Source of the DNA: [Empedobacter] haloabium
Lineage (GTDB): Bacteria; Pseudomonadota; Gammaproteobacteria; Burkholderiales; Burkholderiaceae_D
Assembly: GCA_008011715.2 (NCBI GenBank)
Contig: CP136508.1
Location: 3,534,001-3,598,000 of the forward strand
Reading direction: 5' to 3'
DNA: 64,000 nucleotides
Of the stretch, positions 40,044-53,200 are shown one piece after another. The translations under genes and the position numbers were made by a program. Position 1 is the first letter of the stretch, and every line of letters starts with the position of its first letter. The notes under the pieces are model-generated. The model was given only the letters and a program-made list of their open reading frames with translations, was not told the DNA's origin and ran no database searches.

Positions 40044-42113
40044 TCATGCGGCGCACTCGCCGGCGTCGTTCGCCGCCAGCTCGCGCACGGCACGGCCGAG
40101 CGCTCGCGCCACCAGCGGTTCGGCCGCCAGCACGGCGGCGCTGCCGTCGCGCAGGTGCCGCGCCAGCTCGTCGGCCGCCAGCGAGAACGCTTCCTCGCGC
40201 GCGCCGTTGGAAAAGATGTACAGCGTGCGCAGCGGACTGATCCAGGCCAGCTTGACGCGCCGCCGCCCCTCCGCGCGCGCGAATTCGAGCCAGGCGCCGC
40301 GCGCCAGGGCCGCCACCGCCTGCGCCGCGGCGTCGGCCGGGGCCTCGGGGATGGCCGGCTCCTGGCGCCGCTGCGCCGCCAGCCGGGTCGCCTCCAGCGC
40401 CAGCGTGGCCTTGCGCGCCGGCGTCAGGTCGAGCGGCGCGCGCACCAGCGAGGCGTGGCACTCGGCCAGCTCGGCAAAGAAGCGCAGACGCTCGGCGTCC
40501 TGCCAGCGGATCACGTCGAGCCAGCGATTCAGCACGGCCAGCAACGCCGGCAGCCGGCCGATCAGGCGGCGCCGCTCGTCCGCGTCCTGCTTCGGCTGCA
40601 CGCTCCACAACAGCTCGTCCATCGCCCGGGTGGCGTCGCGCACGGCACCCGGCTTGCGTTCCTCGACCGTATGCGCCAGCGTCAGCACGTCGGTCCAGCG
40701 GGTCTGCAGGAAACCGGCGACGACGGCATTGGCACCCGCCTCGCCCGCCGCCAGCCGTTGCGCCACGGCCGCGCGCGCGGCCTGGCCCGCCTCGGCGCGA
40801 CGCTCCTGCCGCAACGCGGCGGCCACGGGACCGGCCAGGGCCGCCTCGGTGGCCGCGTCGTCGGCACGCAGCGAGGCCTCCAGTTGCGCCACCGCCTGCG
40901 CGCAGGCCTGGTCGCTGGCGGCGCCGCCAGCGGCCGCCGTGGCGACACTGCGGCGCATCGCCAGCAGCAATGGGTCCTGCGGATCGGCGCTGGCGCGCTG
41001 GGCGCGCTCCCAGCCCATGCGCGACAGCAGGTCGAGCAGGCGCCGGGCCGGGTGCTCCGCTTCGAAGAAGAAGCCGTGGTCGGCCAGCGCGGCCTGCAGC
41101 ACCGGCAGCTGCACCAGGTGGATCAGGTCGCGGATGTCCGCCGCGATGTCGCCGTCCGCCGCCACCGTGTCGAACACGGCGCCCAGCAGGTCGATCGTCG
41201 TCTCGTCCGCGCGCGACAGGCTGCCGGCCGGCGCCTGGGCCTTCAGGGCCTGCAGGCGCGCGCTGCCGGCAGCACGCGGCAAACCGGCCAGCCAGGCCTG
41301 CAGCGGACGCGTGACGGCAGTGCCACCGGCGTGCCCGGCTGCCGGCGCGAACAGGCGCCGCAGCACGTGGGCCACCTGCGCGTCCCCGCTGGAGCGGGCT
41401 GCGCTGTCGGCCCGCGCCGGCACCGTCACGCCGGCGCGTTCCAATATTAGGTTCAGCGCATCCAGGATCGGCGCCAGGTCGAAGAACCGGCCAGGACGCA
41501 GCAGCGGCAACAGCAGCGGCGCGGCGGCGGCATCGGGCTGGAACCCGGCCCAGGCCTGCTGCAGCGCGCTGACGAACACCTCGGGACGGAACGGGTTCTG
41601 CCGCGCCCGCAGCACCGGGCGCTCCAGCAGCACGGCCAGGCGCGCGTCCAGCGCCGCCAGCGCATCCGCGTGGGCGGCATCGAACGGCCGGGCCACGGCC
41701 GCCAGCGTCACCTGCTGCTCCATCTCGTCGTAGGGCACCAGCGCCAGCTCCGCCGTGACGGCCACCGGCGCCGGCGCGAGCTGCGCGATGGCGCGGCGCA
41801 GCTCGCGCTCCAGCGCGGCGCTGGCCAGGTGCAGGAATGCGAAGTGATGCTCGCGCAGCAGGTTGCCGGCGCGCAGGCGCGCCTGCACGGCGCCCTCGGC
41901 CAGCGCCGAGCCATCGAGCAGCGCGGCCGCCAGGCCGGTCGCCAGCGCGCGCATCTGATCGCCCGCGATGCCGACGGCGCTGGCGATCAGCTCTTCCAGC
42001 AACGCATGCCGCGGCGACACGGCGGGCGGCGTGGGAGCGGTTGAATTGGCGGCAGCTTGCATGGGTTCCGGGCCAGTGAGGTAATGCGGCATGCGCACGC
42101 CGCTAGCCGCCAT
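40044..42113 (-). CDS. DUF1631 family protein
   Basis: A large helical cytoplasmic protein, up to 689 residues, with the DUF1631 landmark NPFRPEVFVSALQQAWAGF at about residue 180 and a C-terminal region ending in a compact domain (KLAWISPLRTLYIFSNGARE), which recalls the PilZ-like end of the family. Function of the family is not established. Composition is Ala-rich. ATG codons at 42113, 42092 and 42062 are all possible; none has a strong ribosome site. Confidence 0.78.
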   Translation of the reverse strand: MAASGVRMPHYLTGPEPMQAAANSTAPTPPAVSPRHALLEELIASAVGIAGDQMRALATGLAAALLDGSALAEGAVQARLRAGNLLREHHFAFLHLASAALERELRRAIAQLAPAPVAVTAELALVPYDEMEQQVTLAAVARPFDAAHADALAALDARLAVLLERPVLRARQNPFRPEVFVSALQQAWAGFQPDAAAAPLLLPLLRPGRFFDLAPILDALNLILERAGVTVPARADSAARSSGDAQVAHVLRRLFAPAAGHAGGTAVTRPLQAWLAGLPRAAGSARLQALKAQAPAGSLSRADETTIDLLGAVFDTVAADGDIAADIRDLIHLVQLPVLQAALADHGFFFEAEHPARRLLDLLSRMGWERAQRASADPQDPLLLAMRRSVATAAAGGAASDQACAQAVAQLEASLRADDAATEAALAGPVAAALRQERRAEAGQAARAAVAQRLAAGEAGANAVVAGFLQTRWTDVLTLAHTVEERKPGAVRDATRAMDELLWSVQPKQDADERRRLIGRLPALLAVLNRWLDVIRWQDAERLRFFAELAECHASLVRAPLDLTPARKATLALEATRLAAQRRQEPAIPEAPADAAAQAVAALARGAWLEFARAEGRRRVKLAWISPLRTLYIFSNGAREEAFSLAADELARHLRDGSAAVLAAEPLVARALGRAVRELAANDAGECAA

Positions 42114-42432
42114 TCTGGCATAACATTGCCTCGGGGCAATAGGAAAACTTGCTGTCGGCGCCGTTTTTTACCACGCCCGCCACTGCCGCGGGCTGGCGCG
42201 GCGGCACCTCCGGCACGGCTCGCATAACGAAGGAAGCCCGCCGTATAAGGCGGCAAGAGGTCTTGTCCTACATGTCAGGACGGTAAACTCCGATACTCCG
42301 GACCTGAGCAAAAACGCATGATTCCATGACCGGAAACGCATCCGCGCCACGGGCCGCCCACCTGGCGACCCGTGCCGGATCACCGATGCGCCTTCGGTAG
42401 TCGACTCTCTCCATCACTGAAAGGAAAGCAAA
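42114..42432. other. intergenic region with two inverted repeats
   Basis: About 320 bases between the divergent DUF1631 and 58-residue genes. Seen here: CCGCC-GTATAA-GGCGG at 42238-42253, and GTCCT-ACATGTC-AGGAC at about 42264-42280. No coding region is convincing. Promoters for both neighbours must lie here, but I cannot pick a clear sigma-70 pair. Confidence 0.5.
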
Positions 42433-42609
42433 ATGGCATCGAATCAGAAAAGCGGTGGCAGCAAGCAAGGCTCTTCCAGCAGCGGCAGCAAGCAGTCGGG
42501 TAACCAGGGCTCGCGCTCCGGCGGCACCCAGGGCGGCACGCACGAGCAGCACGTGGAAGCCGGCCGTCAAAGCCACAAGAACGACAGCAAAAAGTCTAAA
42601 GGCAAGTAA
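42433..42609 (+). CDS. 58-residue basic Gly/Ser/Lys-rich protein (KGG-like)
   Basis: A short gene starting MASNQKSGGSKQGSSSSGSK and ending KNDSKKSKGK. AAAGGAAAG precedes the ATG at the right distance and two hairpins follow the stop, so it is probably real. The product is wholly hydrophilic, low in complexity and probably disordered. It resembles stress-induced KGG-type proteins in style (Gly/Ser/Lys clusters with a central GGTQGGTHEQHVEAGRQSH), but that is only a likeness. Confidence 0.65.
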   Translation: MASNQKSGGSKQGSSSSGSKQSGNQGSRSGGTQGGTHEQHVEAGRQSHKNDSKKSKGK

Positions 42610-42612
42610 TCG

Positions 42613-42668
42613 CGGGGCTGCGGCCCCGTTGCGCGAGCCTGGCCAGGGTCACCTGCCAGGCTCGTTTG
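42613..42668 (+). terminator. double hairpin after the 58-residue gene
   Basis: CGGGGC-TGCG-GCCCCG (42613-42628), then CGAGCCTGGC / GCCAGGCTCG (42634-42664) followed by TTT. The gene on the other side is convergent, so both may use it. Confidence 0.65.
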
Positions 42669-42691
42669 CCATCCGGGCATGCGGACGGGTT

Positions 42692-43252
42692 TCAGATATT
42701 GGTGACGCGCTTGCCCTTCGGCGGCTTGAAGTCGCGCACGTCGTTGACCAGGTTCACCTTGGCGGCATCGCGCGCGGTCAGGTGCAGGTCGGAGTAGGCG
42801 TGCACGGCCCAGTGCTCGTCCGACAGGTTGACGTGCTTGCGCAGGATCGATTCCGTGCGCGCGTCGTCCGCCTGCAGGCCCTCGACGATGATGCGCAGCG
42901 CATCGGGCCGGGCACCGGACGGCGCGCTGGCGTGCGACTTGTGCACCATGAAGCGTGCCGTCTCGCTGGCATAGCGTTCCTCGCCCGCCAGGAACAGGAT
43001 CACGGCGATCGACGCCACGGCGCCGGCGTTGTAGGTGACGATCTTGATCGGCAGGCTGCTCAGGTAGTTGTGCAGGCACAGGCCGTCGCTGACGTAGCCG
43101 CCGTTGGACTGGATCAGGATGTGCGCCGTCTCGACGCCATCCTCGGTCATGTCGGCCACGGCATCGAACACGCGGTGCACCATGTCGCTGTTGACGTCGC
43201 CCGACAACGTGTACCAGGCCGCCCCATCCAGTTTTTGCTTGTCTTCGCTCAT
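42692..43252 (-). CDS. ClpP-like serine protease
   Basis: A 186-residue protein of the ClpP/crotonase fold: ILIQSNGGYVSDGLCLHNYL (substrate-strand region), then NAGAVASIAVILFLAG with Ser81 in the nucleophile position, and FMVHKSH with His104 in place of ClpP's MIHQP. A third residue cannot be assigned by eye. It is shorter and more divergent than housekeeping ClpP; no Clp ATPase is adjacent. GAGAGG lies upstream of the ATG at 43252; the longer open frame to 43426 runs into the riboswitch flank and is not supported. Confidence 0.78.
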   Translation of the reverse strand: MSEDKQKLDGAAWYTLSGDVNSDMVHRVFDAVADMTEDGVETAHILIQSNGGYVSDGLCLHNYLSSLPIKIVTYNAGAVASIAVILFLAGEERYASETARFMVHKSHASAPSGARPDALRIIVEGLQADDARTESILRKHVNLSDEHWAVHAYSDLHLTARDAAKVNLVNDVRDFKPPKGKRVTNI

Positions 43253-43447
43253 AGTTGTTATACCTCTCCAAATGGTCGCTGTCATTCTAGCGCAGGCGGT
43301 TTTTTCAGGACGCACGACCGGCAACCAGCCCCGGTCCGGGCACCGCCGTGGCCCGGCAGTGCCGATGGCGCGCCGGCCGGGGCGACCCGGTGTGGCTTTT
43401 CCTTCCACATTGACACCCCCTGCCAACTGACATATAGTCCCGATCCT

Positions 43448-43640
43448 CGACCGGGAGAGCGCAGCTTCGCTGCCGCCGAAGGGGCACTACCCGCAAACTC
43501 TCAGGCACCAAGGACCGGTCAGGGGCCGCCAGCATGGCGGCCGAAACTCTGGAGAGCGGCGATCATGGATCGCCCACCGAAGGGGCGTGCGGCGCCGGTA
43601 TCACCGGCCCGCTATCTCTCAGGTACCGAGGACAGAGGGG
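43448..43640 (+). promoter_or_regulatory. tandem glycine riboswitch upstream of gcvT
   Basis: Two adjacent glycine aptamers. The first spans about 43450-43555, with GGGAGAGCG, the CCGAAGGGGCA core and AAACTCTCAGGCACCAAGGACC. The second spans about 43550-43640, with GGAGAGCGGCGATC, CCGAAGGGGCGTGC, ATCTCTCAGGTACCGAGGACAGAGGGG. The tandem arrangement and the position 75 bases before gcvT match the known switch that turns on glycine cleavage when glycine is plentiful. Confidence 0.95.
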
Positions 43641-43715
43641 TGACGAACAACTGGACAGGCGCTGTCGGCCTGTCCCTGCTTGTGCTGTTAACCCTACAAC
43701 CGGTCCGAGGAAGTC

Positions 43716-44831
43716 ATGACGTTGAAATCCACCCCACTCAACAACGCCCACCGCGCCCTGGGCGCCCGCATGGTCGATTTCGGCGGCTGGGACATGCCGG
43801 TCAACTACGGCTCGCAGATCGAAGAGCACCATGCCGTGCGCACCGACGTGGGCATGTTCGACGTAGCGCACATGTGCGTGGTCGATATCAAGGGCAGCGA
43901 CGTGCGCGCTTTCCTGCGCCGCCTGCTGGCCAACAACGTCGACAAGCTGCAGGTGTCCGGCAAGGCCCTGTATTCCTGCATGCTCAACCCTGACGGCGGC
44001 GTCATCGACGACCTGATCGTCTACTTCATCAATGAAGACTGGTTCCGCCTGGTCGTCAACGCCGGCACGGCCGACAAGGACGTGGCCTGGATGAATGCCC
44101 AGAACCAAGCCTGGGGCACCAAGCTCACCATCACGCAGCGCCGCGACGGCGCCGATGCCATGGCCCTGATCGCCGTGCAGGGCCCGAACGCCCGCGCCAA
44201 GGTATGGGAAGTGATCCCGCAGGCGAAGGATGCCACTGCCGAGATGAAGCCCTTCAACGTGGCCCTGGTGCCCGGCACCGCGTTCGGCGAGGCGATGATC
44301 GCCCGCACCGGCTATACCGGCGAAGACGGTTTTGAAATCGGCGTCGCGGCCACCCAGGCCGAGGCCCTCTGGAACGCGCTCGCCGCGGCCGGCGTCAAGC
44401 CGGCCGGGCTGGGCGCACGCGACACGCTGCGCCTGGAAGCGGGCATGAACCTGTACGGCCAGGACATGGACGAATCGGTCAACCCGCTGGACGCCGGGCT
44501 GGCCTGGACCATCGACCTGGTCAGCGAGCGCGACTTCATCGGCAAGGCGGCCCTGCAGGCCAAGGGCCAGAACGCCCAGTTCGTCGGCCTGATCCTGCGC
44601 GAGAAAGGCGGCGTGCTGCGCGCCCACCAGAAAGTCATCGCCGCCAGCGGCGAAGGCGAGATCACGTCCGGCACGTTCAGCCCGACGATGCAGCAGGCCA
44701 TCGCGCTGGCGCGCGTCCCGACCGGTGTGCAGGTCGGCGACACGGTGCACGTCGAGATCCGCGACAAGAAGCTGGCCGCGACAGTCGTGAAGCTGCCGTT
44801 CGTCCGCAACGGTAAAATCCTGGCTGCGTAA
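43716..44831 (+). CDS. gcvT: glycine cleavage system T protein (aminomethyltransferase)
   Basis: GcvT transfers the methylene carbon from aminomethyl-lipoyl-GcvH to tetrahydrofolate, releasing ammonia. The 371-residue product starts [20 protein letters not shown] and has [20 protein letters not shown], the conserved folate-site Asp in [16 protein letters not shown], and [10 protein letters not shown] with [23 protein letters not shown] before the ATG. First gene after the riboswitch. Confidence 0.97.
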   Translation: MTLKSTPLNNAHRALGARMVDFGGWDMPVNYGSQIEEHHAVRTDVGMFDVAHMCVVDIKGSDVRAFLRRLLANNVDKLQVSGKALYSCMLNPDGGVIDDLIVYFINEDWFRLVVNAGTADKDVAWMNAQNQAWGTKLTITQRRDGADAMALIAVQGPNARAKVWEVIPQAKDATAEMKPFNVALVPGTAFGEAMIARTGYTGEDGFEIGVAATQAEALWNALAAAGVKPAGLGARDTLRLEAGMNLYGQDMDESVNPLDAGLAWTIDLVSERDFIGKAALQAKGQNAQFVGLILREKGGVLRAHQKVIAASGEGEITSGTFSPTMQQAIALARVPTGVQVGDTVHVEIRDKKLAATVVKLPFVRNGKILAA

Positions 44832-44892
44832 GCGCCGGTCACGGCGCCTGCGCGGGCCAGAACCCAACAACAACACCCCTTTTGGAGCACAC

Positions 44893-45276
44893 ATGAGCAA
44901 TATTCCTGCAGAGCTGAAGTACACCGAGTCCCACGAATGGGTACGCCTGGAGTCCGACGGCACCGTCACGGTCGGCATCACCGAGTTCGCGCAGGATGCG
45001 CTGGGCGACATCGTGTTCGTCGAACTGCCGAAGGTCGGCACCAGCTTCACCGCCGGCGACGACGCCGCCGTGGTGGAATCCGTGAAAGCCGCCTCCGACA
45101 TCTACTCGCCGCTGTCCGGCGAGATCACCGAAGTCAACGAAGCCGTGGCCGGCGCCCCGGAATCGATCAACGCCAACGCGTACGACGCCTGGCTGTTCAA
45201 GCTGAAGCCGGCCGACGTGTCGCAGCTGGACGGCCTGCTGGACGCCGCCGCTTACGGCAAGACCACCGCAGCTTAA
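44893..45276 (+). CDS. gcvH: glycine cleavage system H protein
   Basis: GcvH carries the aminomethyl group on a lipoyl arm between P, T and L proteins. The 127-residue product has the lipoylation site Lys65 in [18 protein letters not shown] and the usual N-terminus ([14 protein letters not shown]). It is 61 bases after gcvT. Confidence 0.97.
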   Translation: MSNIPAELKYTESHEWVRLESDGTVTVGITEFAQDALGDIVFVELPKVGTSFTAGDDAAVVESVKAASDIYSPLSGEITEVNEAVAGAPESINANAYDAWLFKLKPADVSQLDGLLDAAAYGKTTAA

Positions 45277-45340
45277 AACCCGCAGTACCAAGGGCCGGCG
45301 CCAGTGCCGGCCTTTCTTCTTTGGCCCAAGAGATCTTCAC

Positions 45341-48235
<2,895 letters not shown>

Positions 48236-48257
48236 GCCATCCGCCTGTAAAGGCCAA

Positions 48258-48297
48258 CGCCGTCGCCGCCCCCCGGGGCCGCGACGGCGTTTTTTTA
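48258..48297 (+). terminator. rho-independent terminator after gcvP
   Basis: CGCCGTCGC / GCGACGGCG stem with an inner CCCC/GGGG pair, followed by seven T, 22 bases after the gcvP stop. The AAAAAAA on the left for minus-strand reading is absent, so it is mainly a plus-strand terminator. Confidence 0.9.
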
Positions 48298-48306
48298 TCC
48301 GATGAC

Positions 48307-49380
48307 TTATATATGTATGGTGGGGTCTCCCAGCGCCACCGCGACAACCGGTCCCGGGGCGCCGGCCCCGTCGAACCGCCGCACCGCCAGCATCTTCCCT
48401 TCGCGCGCCGCCGCGAAAATCGTCCCATCGTCCGTCACCGTCAGCACCGCCCTGCCCCGTGTCAGCCGCACCGGCGCGCTCCAGGCTTCGCGCGGCGACC
48501 GCGCCAGCAGCCATACCGCGCCCTCGTCGTCCGCGAAGGCCAGGAATTCGCCGGCCTCGTTGCGCGCGCTCCACAGCAGGCGCGCCCCCGCGACCGCCGC
48601 CACCCGCTGCGGCACCGGATTGCTGCCCCGGTAGACGACGATGGCATCGCCGGCCGCGAACACGTCCGGCACGTTCGGCATCGACCCATGCGCCAGCAGG
48701 ACGCTGCGGGTGCGCGCCGGCAGGTTCGGGTAGACGACGTCGACCTGCCAGCCGAAGGTCGCGCCGAACGAGGCGAACCTGAGCTCGTCCTGCCCGTCGC
48801 CCTGGCGCAGCGCCCACACCCCGGGCAGCCGGTACGTGCCCACCGCAACCGGGTGCGCGCCGCGCGCCGCCGCCGGCACCAGCAATGCCTGCAGGCCCAG
48901 CGCCGGCGTGGCCGCATTGCAGTACCAGGTGCGGGAGGTGCCGTGCACGCTGGCGCCCACCAGCAACAGCGGCGGCGCCCCCGCCAGCATCGGACCGAAC
49001 GCCAGCCGCGTCACGCGCGCCCCGGCCGGCAGCCCCGGGCAAGGGGCCAGCGTGGCCAGGCGCACGCGCCAGCCGGCATTGTCCAAGGTGGCCGGGATGC
49101 CGGTGCCGACGTACAGGGCGTCGCCAGCGCCGGTGGAGACGGCCAGCGCGACGGCCACGCTGCCGTCGCCGGCCTGGCGGATATCGGCCGCGCGCACGAT
49201 CACACCCGCTACCGGCTCCACCTGCGCCGTACCGGAGCCGGTGCGCGCCAGCAGCAGGCGGCCGGCGCCATCGACGTGGAATACCAGCGGCGCGCCGCTG
49301 TCGTCGTGGACGATGAACAGGGGCGGCGTGGCCGCCGCGTCCGGATACAGCGCCAGGTGCGCCATCAAGGCCTCAATCAT
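48307..49380 (-). CDS. unknown protein, possibly a beta-propeller
   Basis: 357 residues, no signal peptide or membrane helix. The sequence repeats short beta-rich units (PPLLLVGASVHGTSRTWYCN, VWALRQGDGQDELRFASF, VWLLARSPREAWSAPVRL, IFAAAREGKMLAVRRF) spaced about 45-55 residues apart, as expected for propeller blades. I do not recognise the family and see no catalytic motif. The ATG at 49380 overlaps the end of the upstream gene by eight bases, so the two are coupled. Confidence 0.65.
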   Translation of the reverse strand: MIEALMAHLALYPDAAATPPLFIVHDDSGAPLVFHVDGAGRLLLARTGSGTAQVEPVAGVIVRAADIRQAGDGSVAVALAVSTGAGDALYVGTGIPATLDNAGWRVRLATLAPCPGLPAGARVTRLAFGPMLAGAPPLLLVGASVHGTSRTWYCNAATPALGLQALLVPAAARGAHPVAVGTYRLPGVWALRQGDGQDELRFASFGATFGWQVDVVYPNLPARTRSVLLAHGSMPNVPDVFAAGDAIVVYRGSNPVPQRVAAVAGARLLWSARNEAGEFLAFADDEGAVWLLARSPREAWSAPVRLTRGRAVLTVTDDGTIFAAAREGKMLAVRRFDGAGAPGPVVAVALGDPTIHI

Positions 49381-50098
49381 GGGCCAGCGCCGGCTCGATG
49401 GCGGCCGCCAAGCGCGCGACCAGATAGTCCTGCACGGCCGCCAGGCCGGCGCTGCCATGATCCCAGGCCTCGGTCAGGCGCGGCAGATTGAGCAGGTGGG
49501 CCAGCGGATCGGAGGCGATATAGGCACCGGACTTGCCGCCGTCCGCCACCGGCGCCGCCCTGCGCGCCCGGCTGATGACGTGAGCGCGGCCGTCGCCGTC
49601 CACGATCAGCTGCAGCTGCAACGCCCAATGCAAGGTCGCGCGCACCCAGCCGCGCCCCAGGTCGGCGTGCTTGCCGCGGCCCAGGGTCTGGCTGACGGCG
49701 TCGCGCTCGTAGCGCATGAGCGAACCGTACAGGTCGACGGTCAGGCGCGGTACGCCGGCCATGTCCGGCTGTTCCGACACCGACACCCCGTACTGCAAAT
49801 CCTGCTCCGACTCGCGCTGATGGCTGACGTCGCCCGGCTGTTGCCACTGCAGCAACACATGGTCGCCGTAGTACCAGCCCGACGGGGTGCGTACGAAACG
49901 CGCGCGCAGCCCGGTGTTGCTCGCCGTCACTCCCGATTTGTCGTTGATCGAGCCTTGCCCGGTAGCAACAGCACCGGCCGGCAGCACCAGCGCATAGTCC
50001 GGCATGGCATTCAGGCGTTCTTCCAGCGGATCGATCAGCAGCGGTTTCAAGTACCGTTGTGAAAAAACTTCACGGTCGGAAAAATTTAACTCAGGCAT
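49373..50098 (-). CDS. unknown protein coupled to the propeller-like gene
   Basis: 241 residues starting MPELNFSDREVFSQRYLKPL; soluble, no signal peptide, no motif I can name. Stretches such as GWYYGDHVLLQWQQPG look beta-rich, and the C-terminal third is helical. It diverges from the winged-helix/STAND gene, 145 bases apart, and overlaps the next minus-strand gene by eight bases. Context suggests the two products work together and are controlled from the shared intergenic region. Confidence 0.65.
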   Translation of the reverse strand: MPELNFSDREVFSQRYLKPLLIDPLEERLNAMPDYALVLPAGAVATGQGSINDKSGVTASNTGLRARFVRTPSGWYYGDHVLLQWQQPGDVSHQRESEQDLQYGVSVSEQPDMAGVPRLTVDLYGSLMRYERDAVSQTLGRGKHADLGRGWVRATLHWALQLQLIVDGDGRAHVISRARRAAPVADGGKSGAYIASDPLAHLLNLPRLTEAWDHGSAGLAAVQDYLVARLAAAIEPALAHD

Positions 50099-50175
50099 TT
50101 TATTTTCTTGGGGAAATGTTAAGATTCGTGTTCTTCAGTCAAGCCGAACAGTACCGATGGTCGCGTGCGCGCGCC

Positions 50176-50194
50176 TTCCGGAAACCTGCCGGAA
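50176..50194. promoter_or_regulatory. inverted repeat in the divergent gap
   Basis: TTCCGG-AAACCTG-CCGGAA, a perfect 6-bp inverted repeat, lies between the divergent start codons at 50098 and 50244. A GATAAT box follows at 50216. It is a candidate site for the winged-helix domain of the adjacent regulator. Confidence 0.4.
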
Positions 50195-50243
50195 TAGCAA
50201 GTCATTGATTTGATTGATAATATTTTTTAGAGGAAACGGCACG

Positions 50244-53200
50244 ATGGATGGACGCGGGTTCCGCTTCGGCGACTGGCAGGTGGACGTGGGCGGCAATGCG
50301 CTGAGCCACGGCGACGCCCGCGCGACGCTGGAACCGCGCGCCATGGACGTGCTGCGCTACCTGTGCCGTCATCCCGGCGCCGTCATCCCGGCCGAGGAGT
50401 TGCTGCAAAAATGCTGGGGCACGGCCGAACTCGGTGACAACCCGGTGCACAAGGCGATCGCCCAGTTGCGCCGCGCACTGGGGGACTCCAGCACCGAGCC
50501 GCGCTATATCGAGACGGTGCGCAAGCGCGGCTACCGGGCCATCGCGCCGGTGGTCGAGGCGGCCGACCATGCCGAAACCTGGCACGGCGGCTCGCCGTTC
50601 CGCGGCCTGGAAGCGTTCCAGGAGAGCCATGCCGCGATCTTCTTTGGCCGCGTCCAGGCCACGCACCGGCTGCGCGAAGTGGTGCTGGCCCAGGCCGCGG
50701 GCGGCTGTCCGATGGCGCTCGTACTGGGCCCTTCCGGCTCCGGCAAGACCTCGTTGGTGCGTGCCGGCCTGCTGCCGGCGCTGGCGGACGCCGGCCCGGT
50801 CGCGGTGACGTCGACGCTGCACATGGACTGCGCCGACCTGGGCGGCAGCGACCTGTTCGGCGCCCTGGCCGCCGTCCTGCTCGATGCGGAAAGCGACGGC
50901 AAGCCGTGCTTCGACGGCAGCAGCGCCGATGCGCTGGGCCGGCGCCTGCGCGAGGCGCCGGCGGACGTCGCGGCGCGGCTGGGCGCAGGCGCGCCGATCC
51001 GCACCGCTGTCTTCATCGACCGGCTGGAAGCGATCTTCCGTGCCCCGGCCACGTCGGACGGCGACCGGGCCTGCTTCGTCGCCGTGTTGGAACAGCTGGC
51101 GCGGGCCGGGGTGCTGGTCGTGCTGGCGTGCCGCAACGACTTCTATCCGGCGCTGATCGCGCTGCCCGAGCTGATGGCGCTGAAAAGCCGCGGCGGCCAC
51201 TTCGACGTGGAGCCGCCGGGCGGCGCCGAAATCGCCCAGATGGTGCGCCAGCCGGCGCGCGCCGCGCAACTCACGTTCGAGCACGACGCCGCCACCGGCG
51301 CCAGCCTGGACGACGTGCTGTGCGACGCCGCGCGCGCCAGCCCTGACGCGCTGCCGCTGCTGCAGTACTGCCTGGACGAACTGTATCGCCAGCGCGGCGA
51401 CGACGGCACCCTGCGCTTCGACGTGTTCCGCCAATTGGGCGGCATCGAGGGCGCGCTGGGCGTGCGCGCCGAGCAGGTCGTCGCGAAGCTGCCGGCGCAG
51501 CAGCAGGCCGCCCTGCCTCACGTGCTGTCGCTATTAATCAATATCGGTGACGAACAAAGCGCCGTCACGGCGCGCCGCACGCCATGGGCCGCACTGGACA
51601 GCGAGGCGAAACGCGAGCTGGTACGTGCGCTGGTGGAAGCGCGCCTGTTCGTCAGCGAGCTGACGGGCGACGTGCCCACGTTCGGCGTCGCCCACGAAGC
51701 GTTGCTGCGGCGCTGGCCGCGCGTGGTGGAGTGGATCGAGCGGCACCGGCAGGCACTGCAGATCCGCACCCGCGTCGCCGCGCAGGCCGAGCGCTGGGCC
51801 GCCGCCGGCCGCCCGCGCGACCTGCTGCTGCCCGAGGGCACGCAAGCGAACCAGGCGCGCGGCTTGCTGGAGATCGCCGATCTTGCCCTGTCAAGCCAGG
51901 AGAAGGACTACGTTGACGCGTCGCTGCGGCGCGCCCGCCTGGGTTCGCGCATCCGCTTTGCCGCGATGGCGATCATCGGGCTGCTGGCCGTGCTGGCCGC
52001 GGTGCTGGGCCTGACCGCGCGCTCGGCGCAGCAGGAGGCCGAGCAGCGGCGGGCGGATGCCGAGAGTCTGATGAGCTTTATGCTGGGGGATTTTGTCGAC
52101 AAGCTGCGGCCGCTGGGGCGGTTGGATTTGCTCGATGATGTGAGCGCGAAGGCGCTGACGTATTTGTCCGGCGCCGCCACGGACAGCAGCACCTCGTCTG
52201 CCAATGCGCAACGCGTCAAGACGCTGCAACTGATCGCAGAAGTGGGCACGGCCCAGGGCCGTCATGCCGCGGCCTCGGACGCCCTGCGCGCTGCCGAGCA
52301 AATCCTGCAGCGCCAACTTGCCGCTGGCCACGACGAGCTACCGCTGCTGAAGGCGGCAGGCGCCAATGCGTTCTGGCTGGGCAAGCTCTCTTTCGACCGG
52401 GGCGAGTGGAGCCGCGCGGAGCAGTACATGCTGCGGTATCGCGACTTCAGCGCACGCATCGTCAATGCCATGCCGAACGACCTGGACGGATGGATGGAGC
52501 TGTCGTATGCCCATAACAGCTATGGCAGTGCCCTACTCAGGCAAGACAAGCTCCCCGCCGCCGCCGCCGCGTTCGCCCACTCTGTCGAACTGAAACAGCG
52601 TGTGCTTTCGCGTCAGCCAGAGCGACCCGGTATCGCCGTCGATCTTGCCAACGCGATATCCTGGCTGGCCAGCACGAAGGTCAAACTAGGGCAATTGCGG
52701 GAAGCCATGCGCCTATTTCAGCAAGAAGAAGCCTTGTTAATCGGCGCCCATAACAAGGAGCCCACGAATGCGGTATGGGCGCAAAAACTGTCGTCGTCCA
52801 TATGGCGTAAAGCCGACCTACTGCAAGCTTTCGGAGATGCCTCCGCAGGCGCGGCGTATGAGCGGGCAGCGCAGTTAATCTTGCAGCCGATCCAACGCGA
52901 CCCCACCAATAAGCTATGGCAGCGGCACGCCGCCTCCATCCGCTTGCGCCAACTCGCCGAGGCGGGCGATACCGATAGCGCTGCCGCGCTGGCAGTCCAC
53001 CAGCACCTGCAGCAATTGCGCGACCAGTCCCCCGATGCGCGCGAGGTACAGCATCTGCTTGCGAAAGCAAGCGAACAGCTGGCGCGTTCCTATCTGCGCA
53101 AAGGGAACGCTTCACTGGCATCGATTACCTTGCAGCAGGCCGTTGAAATTTACCAGCAGCTGCGCTCAGGCGCGCTCGACAGGTCGGTTGACGCCAGCTA

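Noticed and set aside
42114..42432. A second regulatory RNA in the long gap
   Set aside because: Only two short inverted repeats are present; nothing matches a known riboswitch class.
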